Positions 41,145 through 53,232 of a stretch of DNA of 64,000 nucleotides are shown here, in pieces. Location of the stretch: assembly GCA_964017065.1 (NCBI GenBank), contig OZ024791.1, positions 9,093,322-9,157,321 on the forward strand, read 5' to 3'. The notes beneath the pieces were generated by a model. The model made no database searches. It saw only the letters and a program-made list of their open reading frames with translations, and was not told the origin of the DNA. Numbering within the stretch: the first letter of the stretch is position 1; each line of letters opens with the position of its first letter. This DNA comes from Haliclona indistincta. Its lineage: Eukaryota; Porifera; Demospongiae; Haplosclerida; Chalinidae. A program made the position numbers and the translations under genes.

Positions 41145-44100
41145 CTAATAACCAACGATAACCACTGATAACCAACGATAACCACTGATAACCAAAGATA
41201 ACCACTGATAACCAAGAATAACCACTGATAACCAACAATAACCACAGCTAACCAACGATAACCAACTATAACCAACAATAACCAAGAATAACACACAATA
41301 ACCAGTGGTAACCAAAGATAACCTCTGATAATCGACAATAACCACTGATAACCAACGATAACCACTGATAACCTACGATAACCACTGATAACCAACAATA
41401 ACCACTGATAATCAAGAACAACAACTGATAACTTACGAAAACCAAGAATAACCAACTATAAACAAGAATAACCTACAATAACCACTGATAACTGACAATA
41501 ACCCAGAATAACTAACATTAACCAAGAATAACCAACAAAAACCACTGATAACCAACAATAACCTCAGATAACCAACAATAACCACTGCTATCCAACGATA
41601 ACCATTGATAACCAAAAATAACCAATGATAACCAAAAATAGCCACTGATAACCAACGATAACCAAGAATAACCAACAATAACCACTGATAACCAACAATA
41701 ACCACTGATAAACAACAATAACCACTGATAACCAACGATAACCACTGATAACCAATGATAACTACTGATAACCAACGATAACCACTGATAACCACTGATA
41801 ACCAACAATAACCACTGATAACCAAAAAAACCACTGATAACCAACTAAAACCACTGATAACCAAGAATAACCACTGATAACCAACAATAACAACTGCTAA
41901 CCAATGATTACCAACTATCACCAACAATAACTTAGAATAACCAACAATAACCACTGATGACCAATGATAACCAACGATAACCAAGAATAAACAACCATAT
42001 AAAAGAATAACCAACAATAACCACTGTTAACCAACAATAACAACTGATAACCAACAATAACCACTGATAACCAACAATAACCACTGATAACCAACAATAA
42101 CCACTGATAACCAACGATAACCACTGATAAACAACGATAACTATTGATAACCAACGATAACCACTTATTACCACTGATAACCAACGATAACCACTGATAA
42201 CCAACAATAACCACTGACAACCAATGATAGCCACTGATAAGCAACGATAACCAAGAATAACCACTGATGACCAACAATAACACTTGATAACCAACAATAA
42301 CCACTGATAACCAACGATAACCACTGATAACCAACAAAAACCACTGACAACAATCAATAACCACTGATAACCAACAATAACCACTGACAATCAACAATAA
42401 CCATTGATAACCAAAGATAATCCAGAATAACCAACAATATCCACTGGTAACCAACAATAACCACTGATAACCAACAATAACCTCTGATAACCAAGAATAA
42501 CCACTGATAACCAACGATAACCACTGATAACCAACAAAAACCACTGACAACAATCAATAACCACTGATAACCAACAATAACCACTGACAACCAACAATAA
42601 CCATTGATAACCAAAGATAATCCAGAATAACCAACAATATCCACTGGTAACCAACAATAACCACTGATAACCAACGATAACCACTGATAACCAACGATAA
42701 CCACTGATAACCAACGATAACCACTGATAACCACTGATAACCAACGATAACCACTGATAACCAACGATAACCACTGATAACCAACGATAACCACTGATAA
42801 CCAACAATAACCACTAATAACCAACGATAACCACTGATAACCAACGATAACCACAAATAACCAACGATAACCACTGATAACCAAAGATAACCACTGATAA
42901 CCAAGAATAACCACTGATAACCAACAATAACCACAGCTAACCAACGATAACCAACCATAACCAACAATAACCAAGAATAACCCACAATAACCAGTGGTAA
43001 CCAAAGATAACCTCTGATAATCAACAATAACCACTGATAACCAAAGATAACCACTGATAACCAACGATAACCACTGATAACCAACAATAACTACTGATAA
43101 TCAAGAACAACCACTGATAACTAACGATAACCAAGAATAACCAACTATAAACAAGAATAACCTACAATAACCACTGATAACTGACAATAACCACTGATAA
43201 CCAACAATAACCCAGAATAACTAACATTAACCAAGAATAACCAACAAAAACCACTGATATCCAACGATAACCATTGATAACCAAAAATAACCAATGATAA
43301 CCAAAAATAGCCACTGATAACCAACGATAACCAAAAATAACCAACAATAACCACTGATAACCAACAATAACCACTGATAAACAAGAATAACCACTGATAA
43401 CCAACGATAACCACTGATAACCAATGATAACTACTGATAACCAACGATAACCACTGATAAACACTGATAACAACCGATAACCACTGATAACCAGCAATAA
43501 CCACTGATAACCAACGATAGCAACTGATAAGCACTGATAACCAACGATAACCACTGATAACCAACAATAACCACTGATAACCAACGTTAAAAAACTGATA
43601 ACCAACGTTAACCACTGATAACCAACGATAACCACTGATAACCAACGATAACCACTGATAACCACTGATAACCAACAATAACCACTGATAACCTACAAAA
43701 ACCACTGATAACCAACTAAAACCACTAATAACCAAGAATAACCACTGATAACCAACAATAACAACTGCTAACCAACGATTACCAACTATCACCAACAATA
43801 ACCTAGAATAACCAACAATAACCACTGATGACCAATAACATCCACTGATAACCAACGATAACCAAGAATAAACAACCATATAAAAGAATAACCAACAATA
43901 ACCACTGTTAACCAACAATAACAACAGATAACCAACAATAACCACTGATAACCAACAATAACCACTGATAACCAACAATAACCACTGATAACCAACGATA
44001 ACCACTGATAAACAACGATAACTATTGATAACCAACGATAACCACTTATTACCACTGATAACCAACGATAACCACTGATAACCAACAATAACCACTGATA

Positions 44101-46149
44101 ACCAATGATAGCCACTGATAAGCAACGATAACCAAGAATAACCACTGATAACCAAGAATAACCACTGATGACCAACAATAACACTTGATAACCAACAATA
44201 ACCACTGATAACCAACGATAACCACTGATAACCAACAAAAACCACTGACAACAATCAATAACCACTGATAACCAACAATAACCACTGAATAACCACTGAT
44301 GACCAACTATAACACTTGATAACCAACAATAACCACTGATAACCAACGATAACCACTGATAACCAACAAAAACCACTGACAACAATCAATAACCACTGAT
44401 AACCAACAATAACCACTGACAACCAACAATAACAATTGATAACCAAAGATAATCCAGAATAACCAACAATAACCACTAGTAACCAACAATAACCACTAAT
44501 AACCAACGATAACCACTGATAACCAACGATAACCACTAATAACCAACGATAACCACTGATAACCAAGAATAACCACTGATAACCAACAATAACCACAGCT
44601 AACCAACGATAACCAACTATAACCAACAATAACCAAGAATAACCCACAATAACCAGTGGTAACCAAAGATAACCTCTGATAATCAACAATAAGCACTGAT
44701 AACCAACGATAACCACTGATAACCAACGATAACCACTGATAACCAACAATAACCACTGATAATCAAGAACAACCACTGATAACCTACAATAACCACTGAT
44801 AACTGATAATAACCACTGATAACCAACAATAACCCAGAATAACTAACATTAACCAAGAATAACCAACAAAAACCACTGATAACCAACAATAACCTCAGAT
44901 AACCAACAATAACCACTGATATCCAACGATAACCATTGATAACCAAAAATAACCAATGATAACCAAAAATAGCCACTGATAACCAACGATAACCAAGAAT
45001 AACCAACCATAACCAAGAATAACCAACTAAAACAAGTGTTAACCAACAATAACCACTGATAACCAACGATAACCAAGAATAACCAACAATAAATCAGAAT
45101 AACCAGCAATAACCACTGGTAACCAACTATAACCACTGATAACCAACAATAACAACTGATAACCAACAATAACCACTGATGACCAATGATAACCACTGAT
45201 GACCAACGATAACCACTGATAACCACTGATAACCACTGATAACCAACGATAACCACTGATAACCAACGATAACCACTGATAACCACTGATAACCAACGAA
45301 ACCACTGGTAACCAACAATAACCACTGATAACCAACGATAACCAAGAATAACCAACAATAACCAAGAATAACCAACAATAAACACTGATAACCAACAATA
45401 ACCACTGATAACCAATGATAACCACTGATGACCGACGATAACCACTGATAACCACTGATATCCAACGATAACCACTGATAACCAACGATAACCACTGATA
45501 ACCACTGGTAACCAACGAAAACCACTGATAACCAACAATAACCACTGATAACCAACGATAACCAAGAATAACCAACCATAACCAAGAATAACCAACAATA
45601 ACCACTGATAACCAACAATAACCACTGATAACCAACAATAACCGCTGATAACCAACTAAAACCACTGATAACCAAGTATAACCACTGATAACCAAGAATA
45701 ACAACAGCTAACCAACGATAACCAACTATAACCAACTATAACCAAGCATAACCAACAATAACAACTGATGACCAACAATAACCACTGATAACCAACGATA
45801 ACCAAGAATAACCAACAATAACCAAGAATAACCAACAATAACCACTGTTAACCAACAATAACCATTGATAACCAACAATAACCACTGATAACCAACTATA
45901 ACCACTGATAACAAAGAATAACCCCTGATAACCAACAATAACCACTGCTAACCAACGATAACCACTGATGACAACAAGAACCACTGATAACCAAGAATAA
46001 CCACTGATAACCAACGATAACCACTGATAACCAACAATAACCACTATTAACCAACAATAACCACTGATAACCTTGAATAACCTTTCTTAACCAACAATAA
46101 CCTCTAATAACCTAGAATAACCACTGATAACCAACAATAACCACTGATT

Positions 46150-47008
46150 ACCAACAATAACCACTGATAACCAACAATAACCACTGACAACCAACAATAA
46201 CCGCTGATAATCAACGATTACCAAGAATAAACAAGAAAACCAAGAATAACCAACTATAACATATGAGAACCAACAATAACCATTGATAACCAAGAATAAC
46301 AACTGATAACCAAGAATAACCACTGATAACCAAGAATAACCACTGATAACCAACAATAACCACTGATAACCAACGATAACCACTGATAACCGCTGATAAC
46401 CAACGATAACCACTAATAACCAACAATAACCACTGATTACAAACGATAACCAAGAATAACCAACAATAACCAAGAAAAACCAACAATAACCACTGATAAC
46501 CAACAATAACCACTGATAACCAACAATAACCTCTGATAACCAACTAAAACCACTGATAACCAAGAATAACCACTGATAACCACTGATAACCAACAATAAC
46601 CACTGATAACCAACAATAACCACTGATAACCTTGAATAACCTCTCTTAACCAACAATAACCTCTGATAACCTAGAATAACCACTGATAACCAACTATAAC
46701 CACTGATAACCAACTATAACCACTGATAACCAACAATAACCACTGACAACCAACAATAACCGCTGATAATCAACGATTACCAAGAATAAACAACAAAAAC
46801 CAAGAATAACCAACAATAACATATGAGAACCAACAATAACCATTGATAACCAAGAATAACAACTGATAACCAAGAATAACCACTGATAACCAAGAATAAC
46901 CACTGATAACGAACAATAACCACTGATAACCAACGATAACCACTAATAACCAACAATAACCAATGATTACCAACGATAACCAAGAATAACCAACAATAAC
47001 CAAGAAAA
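46150..47008. repeat. Higher-order duplicate block, copy of 47009-47867
   Basis: A tandem duplication with an 859-bp offset, traced at several points (46211/47070, 46543/47402, 46933/47792). It contains the rare ACATATGAGAACC interruption in each half. Confidence 0.82.
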
Positions 47009-48659
47009 ACCAACAATAACCACTGATAACCAACAATAACCACTGACAACCAACAATAACCGCTGATAATCAACGATTACCAAGAATAAACAAGAAAACC
47101 AAGAATAACCAACTATAACATATGAGAACCAACAATAACCATTGATAACCAAGAATAACAACTGATAACCAAGAATAACCACTGATAACCAAGAATAACC
47201 ACTGATAACCAACAATAACCACTGATAACCAACGATAACCACTGATAACCGCTGATAACCAACGATAACCACTAATAACCAACAATAACCACTGATTACA
47301 AACGATAACCAAGAATAACCAACAATAACCAAGAAAAACCAACAATAACCACTGATAACCAACAATAACCACTGATAACCAACAATAACCTCTGATAACC
47401 AACTAAAACCACTGATAACCAAGAATAACCACTGATAACCACTGATAACCAACAATAACCACTGATAACCAACAATAACCACTGATAACCTTGAATAACC
47501 TCTCTTAACCAACAATAACCTCTGATAACCTAGAATAACCACTGATAACCAACTATAACCACTGATAACCAACTATAACCACTGATTACCAACAATAACC
47601 ACTGACAACCAACAATAACCGCTGATAATCAACGATTACCAAGAATAAACAACAAAAACCAAGAATAACCAACAATAACATATGAGAACCAACAATAACC
47701 ATTGATAACCAAGAATAACAACTGATAACCAAGAATAACCACTGATAACCAAGAATAACCACTGATAACGAACAATAACCACTGATAACCAACGATAACC
47801 ACTAATAACCAACAATAACCAATGATTACCAACGATAACCAAGAATAACCAACAATAACCAAGAAAAACCAACAATAACCACTGGTAACCAACGATAACC
47901 ACTGGTAACCACTGATAACCAACGATAACCACTGATAACCAACAATAACCACTGATAACCGACGATATCCAAGAATAACCAACAATAACCAAGAATAACC
48001 AACAATAACCACTGATAACCAACGTTAACCACAGATAACAACAATAACCACTGATAACCAAGAATAACCACTGATAACCAACGATAACCACTGATAACCA
48101 ATAATAACCACTGATAACCTTGAATAACCACAGGTAACCAAGAATAACTACTGATAACCAACGATAACCACTGATAACCAACGTTAACCACTGATAACCA
48201 ACATTAACCACTGATAACCAACGATAACCACTGATAACCAACGATAACCACTGATAACCACAGATAACCAACGAAAACCACTGATAACCAACAATAACCA
48301 CTGATAACCAACGATAACCAAGAATAACCAACAATAAATAAGAATAACCAACAATAACCACTGATAACCAACAATAACCACTGATAACCAACAATAACCA
48401 CTGATTACCAACTAAAACCACTGATAACCAAGAATAACCACTGATAACCAACAATAACAACTGCTAACCAACGATAACCAACTATAACCAACAATAACCA
48501 AGAAAAGCCAATAATAACCACTGATAACCAACAATAACCACTGATAACCAACTATAACCAAGAATAACCAACAACAACCAAGAATAACCAACAATAACCA
48601 CTGTTAACCAACAATAACCACTGATAACCAACAATAACCACTGCACTGTGCAAAAGCTC

Positions 48660-48865
48660 TATTATACTGCACTGTATATCGGTTGTATATTTGTGTTTTA
48701 CACATGATATACACATGTGTATAATTCAAGTGCCCATGGTGCGTATATCCCGTGTATTGGAACATTATACACACCTTGTTATACACTAGGTATACACGCA
48801 ATATACAGTACTGTATATTGCGTGTATAACAAGCGTATACCATGTGTATTCTATTGCGTATAACA
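48660..48865. repeat. Subterminal TATAAC/TATACAC cluster, left end
   Basis: Many copies of TATACAC, GTATAAC, ATATACAGT and their complements, including short hairpins such as CAATATACAGTACTGTATATTG (about 48798-48820). Counterpart of the cluster at 52640-52895. Confidence 0.75.
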
Positions 48866-49343
48866 GAATTAACTACCAGGATGTAGGTGGAGCCCGTGTG
48901 GTGAACATGCCCTGCCTTTTGTAAAAATGGTCCAATTATTAAAATATTGATTCAATTTGATCCAAAAATTGTTTAAAATTATTTATACAGGTACAAAAAT
49001 AAATAATAATCAACCAGTCAAAAATGAGTCTCAGAAAGTGCTGCTAAAACTTGAACTTGCTGTTGACTGAAAAGAAGACTTGACTGAAGACTTGCATGAT
49101 CCTATAAAGAACATCATTCTGTGATTGAAACAGTATCATCAAACACCATACCGTGAATTGCTCATTAGATTGCCCAGACATTCTCTCTTGTCATGACCAT
49201 GTAGTTACCTACTGCATTAGGAAGAAACAGAATTATAATATCTTACCTTTGTGTTGAAGACCTAAAACCTGTATAACATTTAGAAAACTGTTTTAAGACA
49301 GAACAACAAATAGCTTACTTGGTACATACTGAGCAAACACAGT

Positions 49344-50508
49344 TCACTGCACCAATAACCTGTCTCTGCAAAAACAGCTTAGCAACTTACTTCAGATAGT
49401 CCGCTTCAGCTTCCTGGGTAGTTAAAACATTAAGTTTATACGCTGACTGATCAGACAAAGCTCTCACCTGTTGTAACAGCACTGTAGGTGGCGGCATAAT
49501 CACCAGACTCAAACCGTCTACAGGTAAAAACTAGACGAGCTATAGGTATACATGTAACACATACCATGAGTAAGCCCGCGCATACAAGGCGCGGTGGCTG
49601 GTTGTGCATTCACCGTTGGTCTGCTCTCTATAGTCGATCTTTCCACATGACCCGACGTTTCACTGGGCAAAAAGAGTGTGAGAATAGCCATTGTAGGGAA
49701 TAAGTAAAGCTTACTTTATTGTAGGTTGAGTAGTGTGGGCACTGCATACAGTTTTCAGGACTACTGATGACACAGCACGACCATCAATGGCGACTGAGCT
49801 GGCAGCTGGAACGGGCTTCACGTGGTGGATCAATTTGGACAAATCAGATTGCAGCCCGCGCCAACTTGACACCGCCTACTAAAGGTGGAGCTAGGAGAAT
49901 GGAGGCTAGCGCTAGACCATAGATTTATGGCTATGGTTCAGCTCTCGAGTCAGGTTCTTTTGCCACTATCTTTCTCACAGGCAGCATGGGACAGTTGTAT
50001 TGCAGTGAATAGCCCAAGGTCGGTCAGCTTGTGAGTAACTGTAGGTGAGTGTACACACAGCCTTCACTCAGTCTATTATAACACTTAGGTTTTCTAACTT
50101 ACAGCGCCTAGCTATATAGTTTTATAGTTCCTGTTCGGGAGAAGAGAAGTCAGTATCATGTATTGTCCACTCAGCAGCACCTATTGGTGCTGGTCCTCTG
50201 ATTGGACTCCCAAACACCCTTAGCTTTCGTGGGTGCTTGGAAGCCTGATAAGATCACTGATCAAGCTCATCCAGAAGAGCATTGAGTTCGAAGGACCTCC
50301 ACTCTGGCCTACGCCATTTTAAGGTATTTGCATCTACGCTTTCCTGGTATAGAATTTGAGTGAAAACATAACAAGTGCATATAAGCATTGATACCTCATC
50401 TGACATCATGGTAGACGGGCCACGCCCGTCTAACATCATGGTTGGATCAATTTCTTGCCACTTCTCCCTCTCATCGCCCTTGACGTACTTTGCCCTCCTG
50501 TCCCACAC
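49344..50508 (-). pseudogene. Multi-exon gene in insertion 2, related to insertion 1 gene
   Basis: The minus-strand exon 50395-50508 (VWDRRAKYVKGDE...PTMMSDE) joins in phase to 50343 downward (ESVDANTLKW...EWRSFELNALLDELD). This matches the MTEES...LPWRSTVLNALIRKLD block of insertion 1. A TGA at 50254-50256 stands where the relative has an Arg codon, and the homologous frame continues after it (GSPIRGPAPIGAAEWT) to 50122. A 30-bp insert containing the palindrome GACGGGCCACGCCCGTC lies inside the first exon. Further exons continue on the same strand with consistent phases: about 49715-49820, 49565-49662, 49468-49517, 49391-49413 and 49344-49365, ending EAEADYLKDRLLVQ then TGA. The join between 50122 and 49820 is unresolved. 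The upstream exons (coiled coil, RYYESRRR) were not found. Probably a decayed copy. Confidence 0.6.
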
Positions 50509-51795
50509 CTATAAGGAAATTGCAGAATTGTATGATAATCAAAGGCTACATTAGTCCATGGTTGTTGCACTAGGTGTGATTGTATTTAATAACTATTATG
50601 CCTGCAAATTGCCAAGTCAGCTGTTGCCTCACTGTTAAAGTCATGAGCTGGTACAGGTATGACTCAAGGTATGAATCGACTGTCACTAGTTGTGTAACAT
50701 AGCATGTTTGTAAGCTAAGATGTTTTCACTTTGCAGGTAAACCTCAAGTGAACATGCAAAACTCACTAGAACATACCGGTATTATACAAGATATGAATTG
50801 ACATGCAGGCTAGCTGTTACTTTTAATAGACTATAATATGCTTTTAGGCACAACTCACTCTTAGACTACTGGTACACTTCCTTCTAACACATTTTTATAT
50901 ATTCTTGTAACATAATAATATCATGCAATTGTTTACTCTTCTTTATGTGGACTTATAAATGTTTTGATAAAAGAATGTTAACTTGAATAAAAGTTAAATA
51001 ACAATAGTTTAGTCTTAAGTTTTTTTGATGCGTATCACAAGCTTTAGTGATTTGTTTCTTGAGAGTTAGCAGATAAGAGATCTTAGTAACCCTACAGTAA
51101 AGTATAAAGACAAAAAACTTATTAATTCATACACTAACCTTAATAACAGCCGTCTGTAAACACATGCACATAGTTTGTTACCAACACTGAACAGCACCTG
51201 ACAAAACCAGGAGAACCTGTGCACTATAAAGAATAGAGACATGAGTTATGACATGTCACATTGACTCACACATATACAAAATCAGTTAACTTCCTGTTTA
51301 CAACAATGAAGGTTTTATTATTGCTATGTTGCTATTATTGCTACTGTTGCGGGTTTTGAACCATTAATAATCACTCTGCTCTAGATAGTTCAGAATCAAA
51401 CCAAGCACACACACAAACAGACAACAGACACATGCAGATACACATATACACACACAAACAGACGCTAACACACACACAAACAGATACACGCGTGCGCACA
51501 CACACACACACACACACACAAAAGCAAAAGCCTCTCACTGCTTATTACAGGTCACGCATTTCTGGACAAGCCAGGGCACCTGTGCACTAAGCAGGTACGA
51601 TGTGCTGGTGCTATGAGCACTCCTGGAGCCCGGGTAAGGAACTCGCAGGAGGTACCAACCATGCCTCCCACTGCCAGTGTGGGCACCCTGTAGTCCCACC
51701 ACTACCATTAGTGGTACAATGAGACACAGTCGGTGTGCTTTGCTCCCCCAGTACAAGACCAGGTACCCGTTTTACAGATGGGTGGGCTGGAGTAC

Positions 51796-51867
<72 letters not shown>

Positions 51868-51949
51868 CCCATTCACTTGCTCAAACCTAGGCACACACAC
51901 TCAACTAATACAAGTGGACTAAATGGACAGCGTCATCTTTTATCAGTAA
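50509..51949. other. Mostly non-coding interior of insertion 2
   Basis: No convincing exon was found by eye, apart from very short GT/AG-bounded possibilities near 51146-51160. It contains CA-rich stretches at 51405-51521 and a fragment sharing the ACCCATCTGTAAAAC core with the SINE at 51950-52242 (about 51550-51800, minus orientation). Confidence 0.5.
51798..51866. repeat. (CA)n microsatellite
   Basis: About 34 uninterrupted CA dinucleotides. Reading frames through it (poly-Thr/His or Val/Cys) are not genes. Confidence 0.98.
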
Positions 51950-52242
51950 TGATAACCAGAACTCATGGTGCTACTCTGGTTTTAGGCCTAGCACAAAAAA
52001 CTATCCTCCACCACAGTTGGTCGATGAACTGTGGCGGCATTAACTGCATACAACTCCCTCCATAGGGCCATTGTCACTCTCACAACCATCGATCTTAGCC
52101 CTGAGGTCAGGTACCTGTTTTACAGATGGGTGGGTCGTGGGTTTGAGAAAAAAACTATTCCCAGTGCTGGGATTCGATCAGTGTCCTCCTGTCTTGTGAG
52201 CCAAAGACTCTACCTGTCTGCCAGCTGAACCACTGGAGCACC
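51950..52242 (-). repeat. tRNA-derived SINE
   Basis: On the minus strand from 52242 the sequence starts GGTGCTCCAGTGGTTCAGC. It has a tRNA-like A box (TGGTTCAGCTGGCAGA) and a B box (GATCGAATCCC) at normal tRNA-like spacing, then a body with ACCCATCTGTAAAACAGGT. That core recurs in the 51550-51800 fragment, as expected of a dispersed SINE. The 3' limit is approximate and no clean poly-A tail is seen. Confidence 0.6.
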
Positions 52243-52639
52243 TACACACAAAGGAACATAAACATAATACGTACATACGTATGCACGCAAGCAAAAACAC
52301 ATACAAGCACAAAAAGAAAGAAAGAGAGACTGAATCTATAACAATAACATACTGTAGCTACTTGTGCAGCTAGTGAAGAGGGCGAGGCAATAGCCATGCA
52401 CTGACAAGGGAGGCAGGCTTTGAACACACACATATACACAGCTTCACTAGTCACAAAAAACCCACATACTGCAGGACATACATAATTGTGAAAATGTCTA
52501 CGTAACTTACAACACCAAGAACTCCCTCAAGCAACGTTTAATACTGCTTTGTAACTAGCCACCTGGACTGCTGGAGACACCAGTACCCTATTGCTCGCCA
52601 TATTGCGCAATACTGGCTCCGCCCACACTGAATTTCATT

Positions 52640-52895
52640 AAGACAACGTATTATACGCTACTGTATAACGTGGTATAACATGGTATAAGTAATATACAGT
52701 GGTGTATATTGCAAAGTAGTATACACACAATATACACATGATATACTGTACTGAATAACTCAGTTATCTTTACTATTGTATAACATATAATATACGCTAT
52801 TGTAAAACAATGTGTATACTGGACTTATACGCATAGTAGTATATCTGTTGTATAACTCTAAAATACACACTGCAGTATACTAGTGTATAACAAAA
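52640..52895. repeat. Subterminal TATAAC/TATACAC cluster, right end
   Basis: Repeated GTATAAC, TATACACA and ATATACAGT motifs in both orientations next to the right terminal repeat. The composition is the same as the left cluster, as expected for subterminal binding regions. Confidence 0.75.
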
Positions 52896-52908
52896 CTTTT
52901 GCACAGTG

Positions 52909-52946
52909 TGATAACCAACAATAACCACTGATATCCAAGAATAAGT
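52909..52946. repeat. 10-bp minisatellite remnant between insertion 2 and P5
   Basis: About four decamers (TGATAACCAACAATAACC...) resume directly after the right end of insertion 2 and before palindrome P5. Confidence 0.9.
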
Positions 52947-52947
52947 A

Positions 52948-53088
52948 ATATATAAACCATGACTTCCGGGTGGTTATCAGCAATATGAGACCCGAGCCCG
53001 AGATATCAGCCCGAGGCGAAGCCGAGGGCTGATATCAAGGGCGAGGGTCTCATATTGCTGATAACAACCTAGAACTCATGGTTTATAT
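52948..53088. repeat. Palindromic element P5
   Basis: Arms run from ATATAAACCATGA and GGTTATCAGCAATATGAGACCC to their complements, ending at TCATGGTTTATAT. The apex is CAGCCCGAGGCGAAGCCGAG (about 53006-53026). It is inserted in the minisatellite and is the fifth palindrome with this kind of apex. Confidence 0.88.
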
Positions 53089-53232
53089 TGTATAATCCAT
53101 TTCTTACTTTCACGAGGCTCGGTGGAACCCGTAGTCGATCGTCGTGCGACGCCATTTTACGCGTGCAGGTAGTTATGGCTTATAACGCACCTGGCGGTGC
53201 CTTTGATGTGACGGGAAGTATGGTTTATCCCC
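53089..53232. other. Short non-repeat spacer after P5
   Basis: About 140 bp without a gene. The phrase CTGGCGGTGCCTTTGA also occurs near 3653, next to palindrome P3, so both may be remains of one dispersed element. Confidence 0.55.

Larger units (their letters stand above)
16614..48643. repeat. 10-bp minisatellite array 5 (32 kb)
   Basis: About 3200 head-to-tail decamers with fixed CCA at one end and usually ATAA at the other. The variable core is CTG, ACA, ACG, AGA, ACT or rarer triplets. CCACTGATAA commonly alternates with another variant, giving a loose 20-bp dimer. The order of variants is not random at long range: several kilobase blocks recur with the same order. The reverse strand has long stop-free stretches in all three frames because the unit length is one more than a multiple of three. 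The predicted proteins (VISGYRWLSV-like decapeptides) follow from that and I do not annotate them as genes. Confidence 0.99.
48644..52908. mobile_element. TIR insertion element 2 (CACTGTGCAAAAG ends)
   Basis: A 4265-bp segment interrupts the array. It starts CACTGTGCAAAAG and ends with the perfect complement CTTTTGCACAGTG. TG is repeated on both flanks (48642-48643 and 52909-52910) while an intact unit has it once, so this reads as a 2-bp target-site duplication. CACTG termini with a 2-3 bp duplication are typical of the CACTA/EnSpm superfamily. Both ends carry about 200 bp rich in TATAAC/TATACAC motifs. Inside are exons related to the gene of insertion 1, a SINE and CA repeats. No transposase was recognised. 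Confidence 0.85.

Noticed and set aside
16614..48643. CRISPR-like array
   Set aside because: Units are contiguous 10-mers with no unique spacers, and the genome is eukaryotic.
51611..51922. Frames through the CA repeat (poly Cys/Val or Thr/His)
   Set aside because: Microsatellite translation only.
52500..52620. Possible first exon with ATGGCGAGCAATAGG on the minus strand in insertion 2
   Set aside because: The frame stops before the only good donor (GTAAGT), and no link to the downstream exons could be shown.
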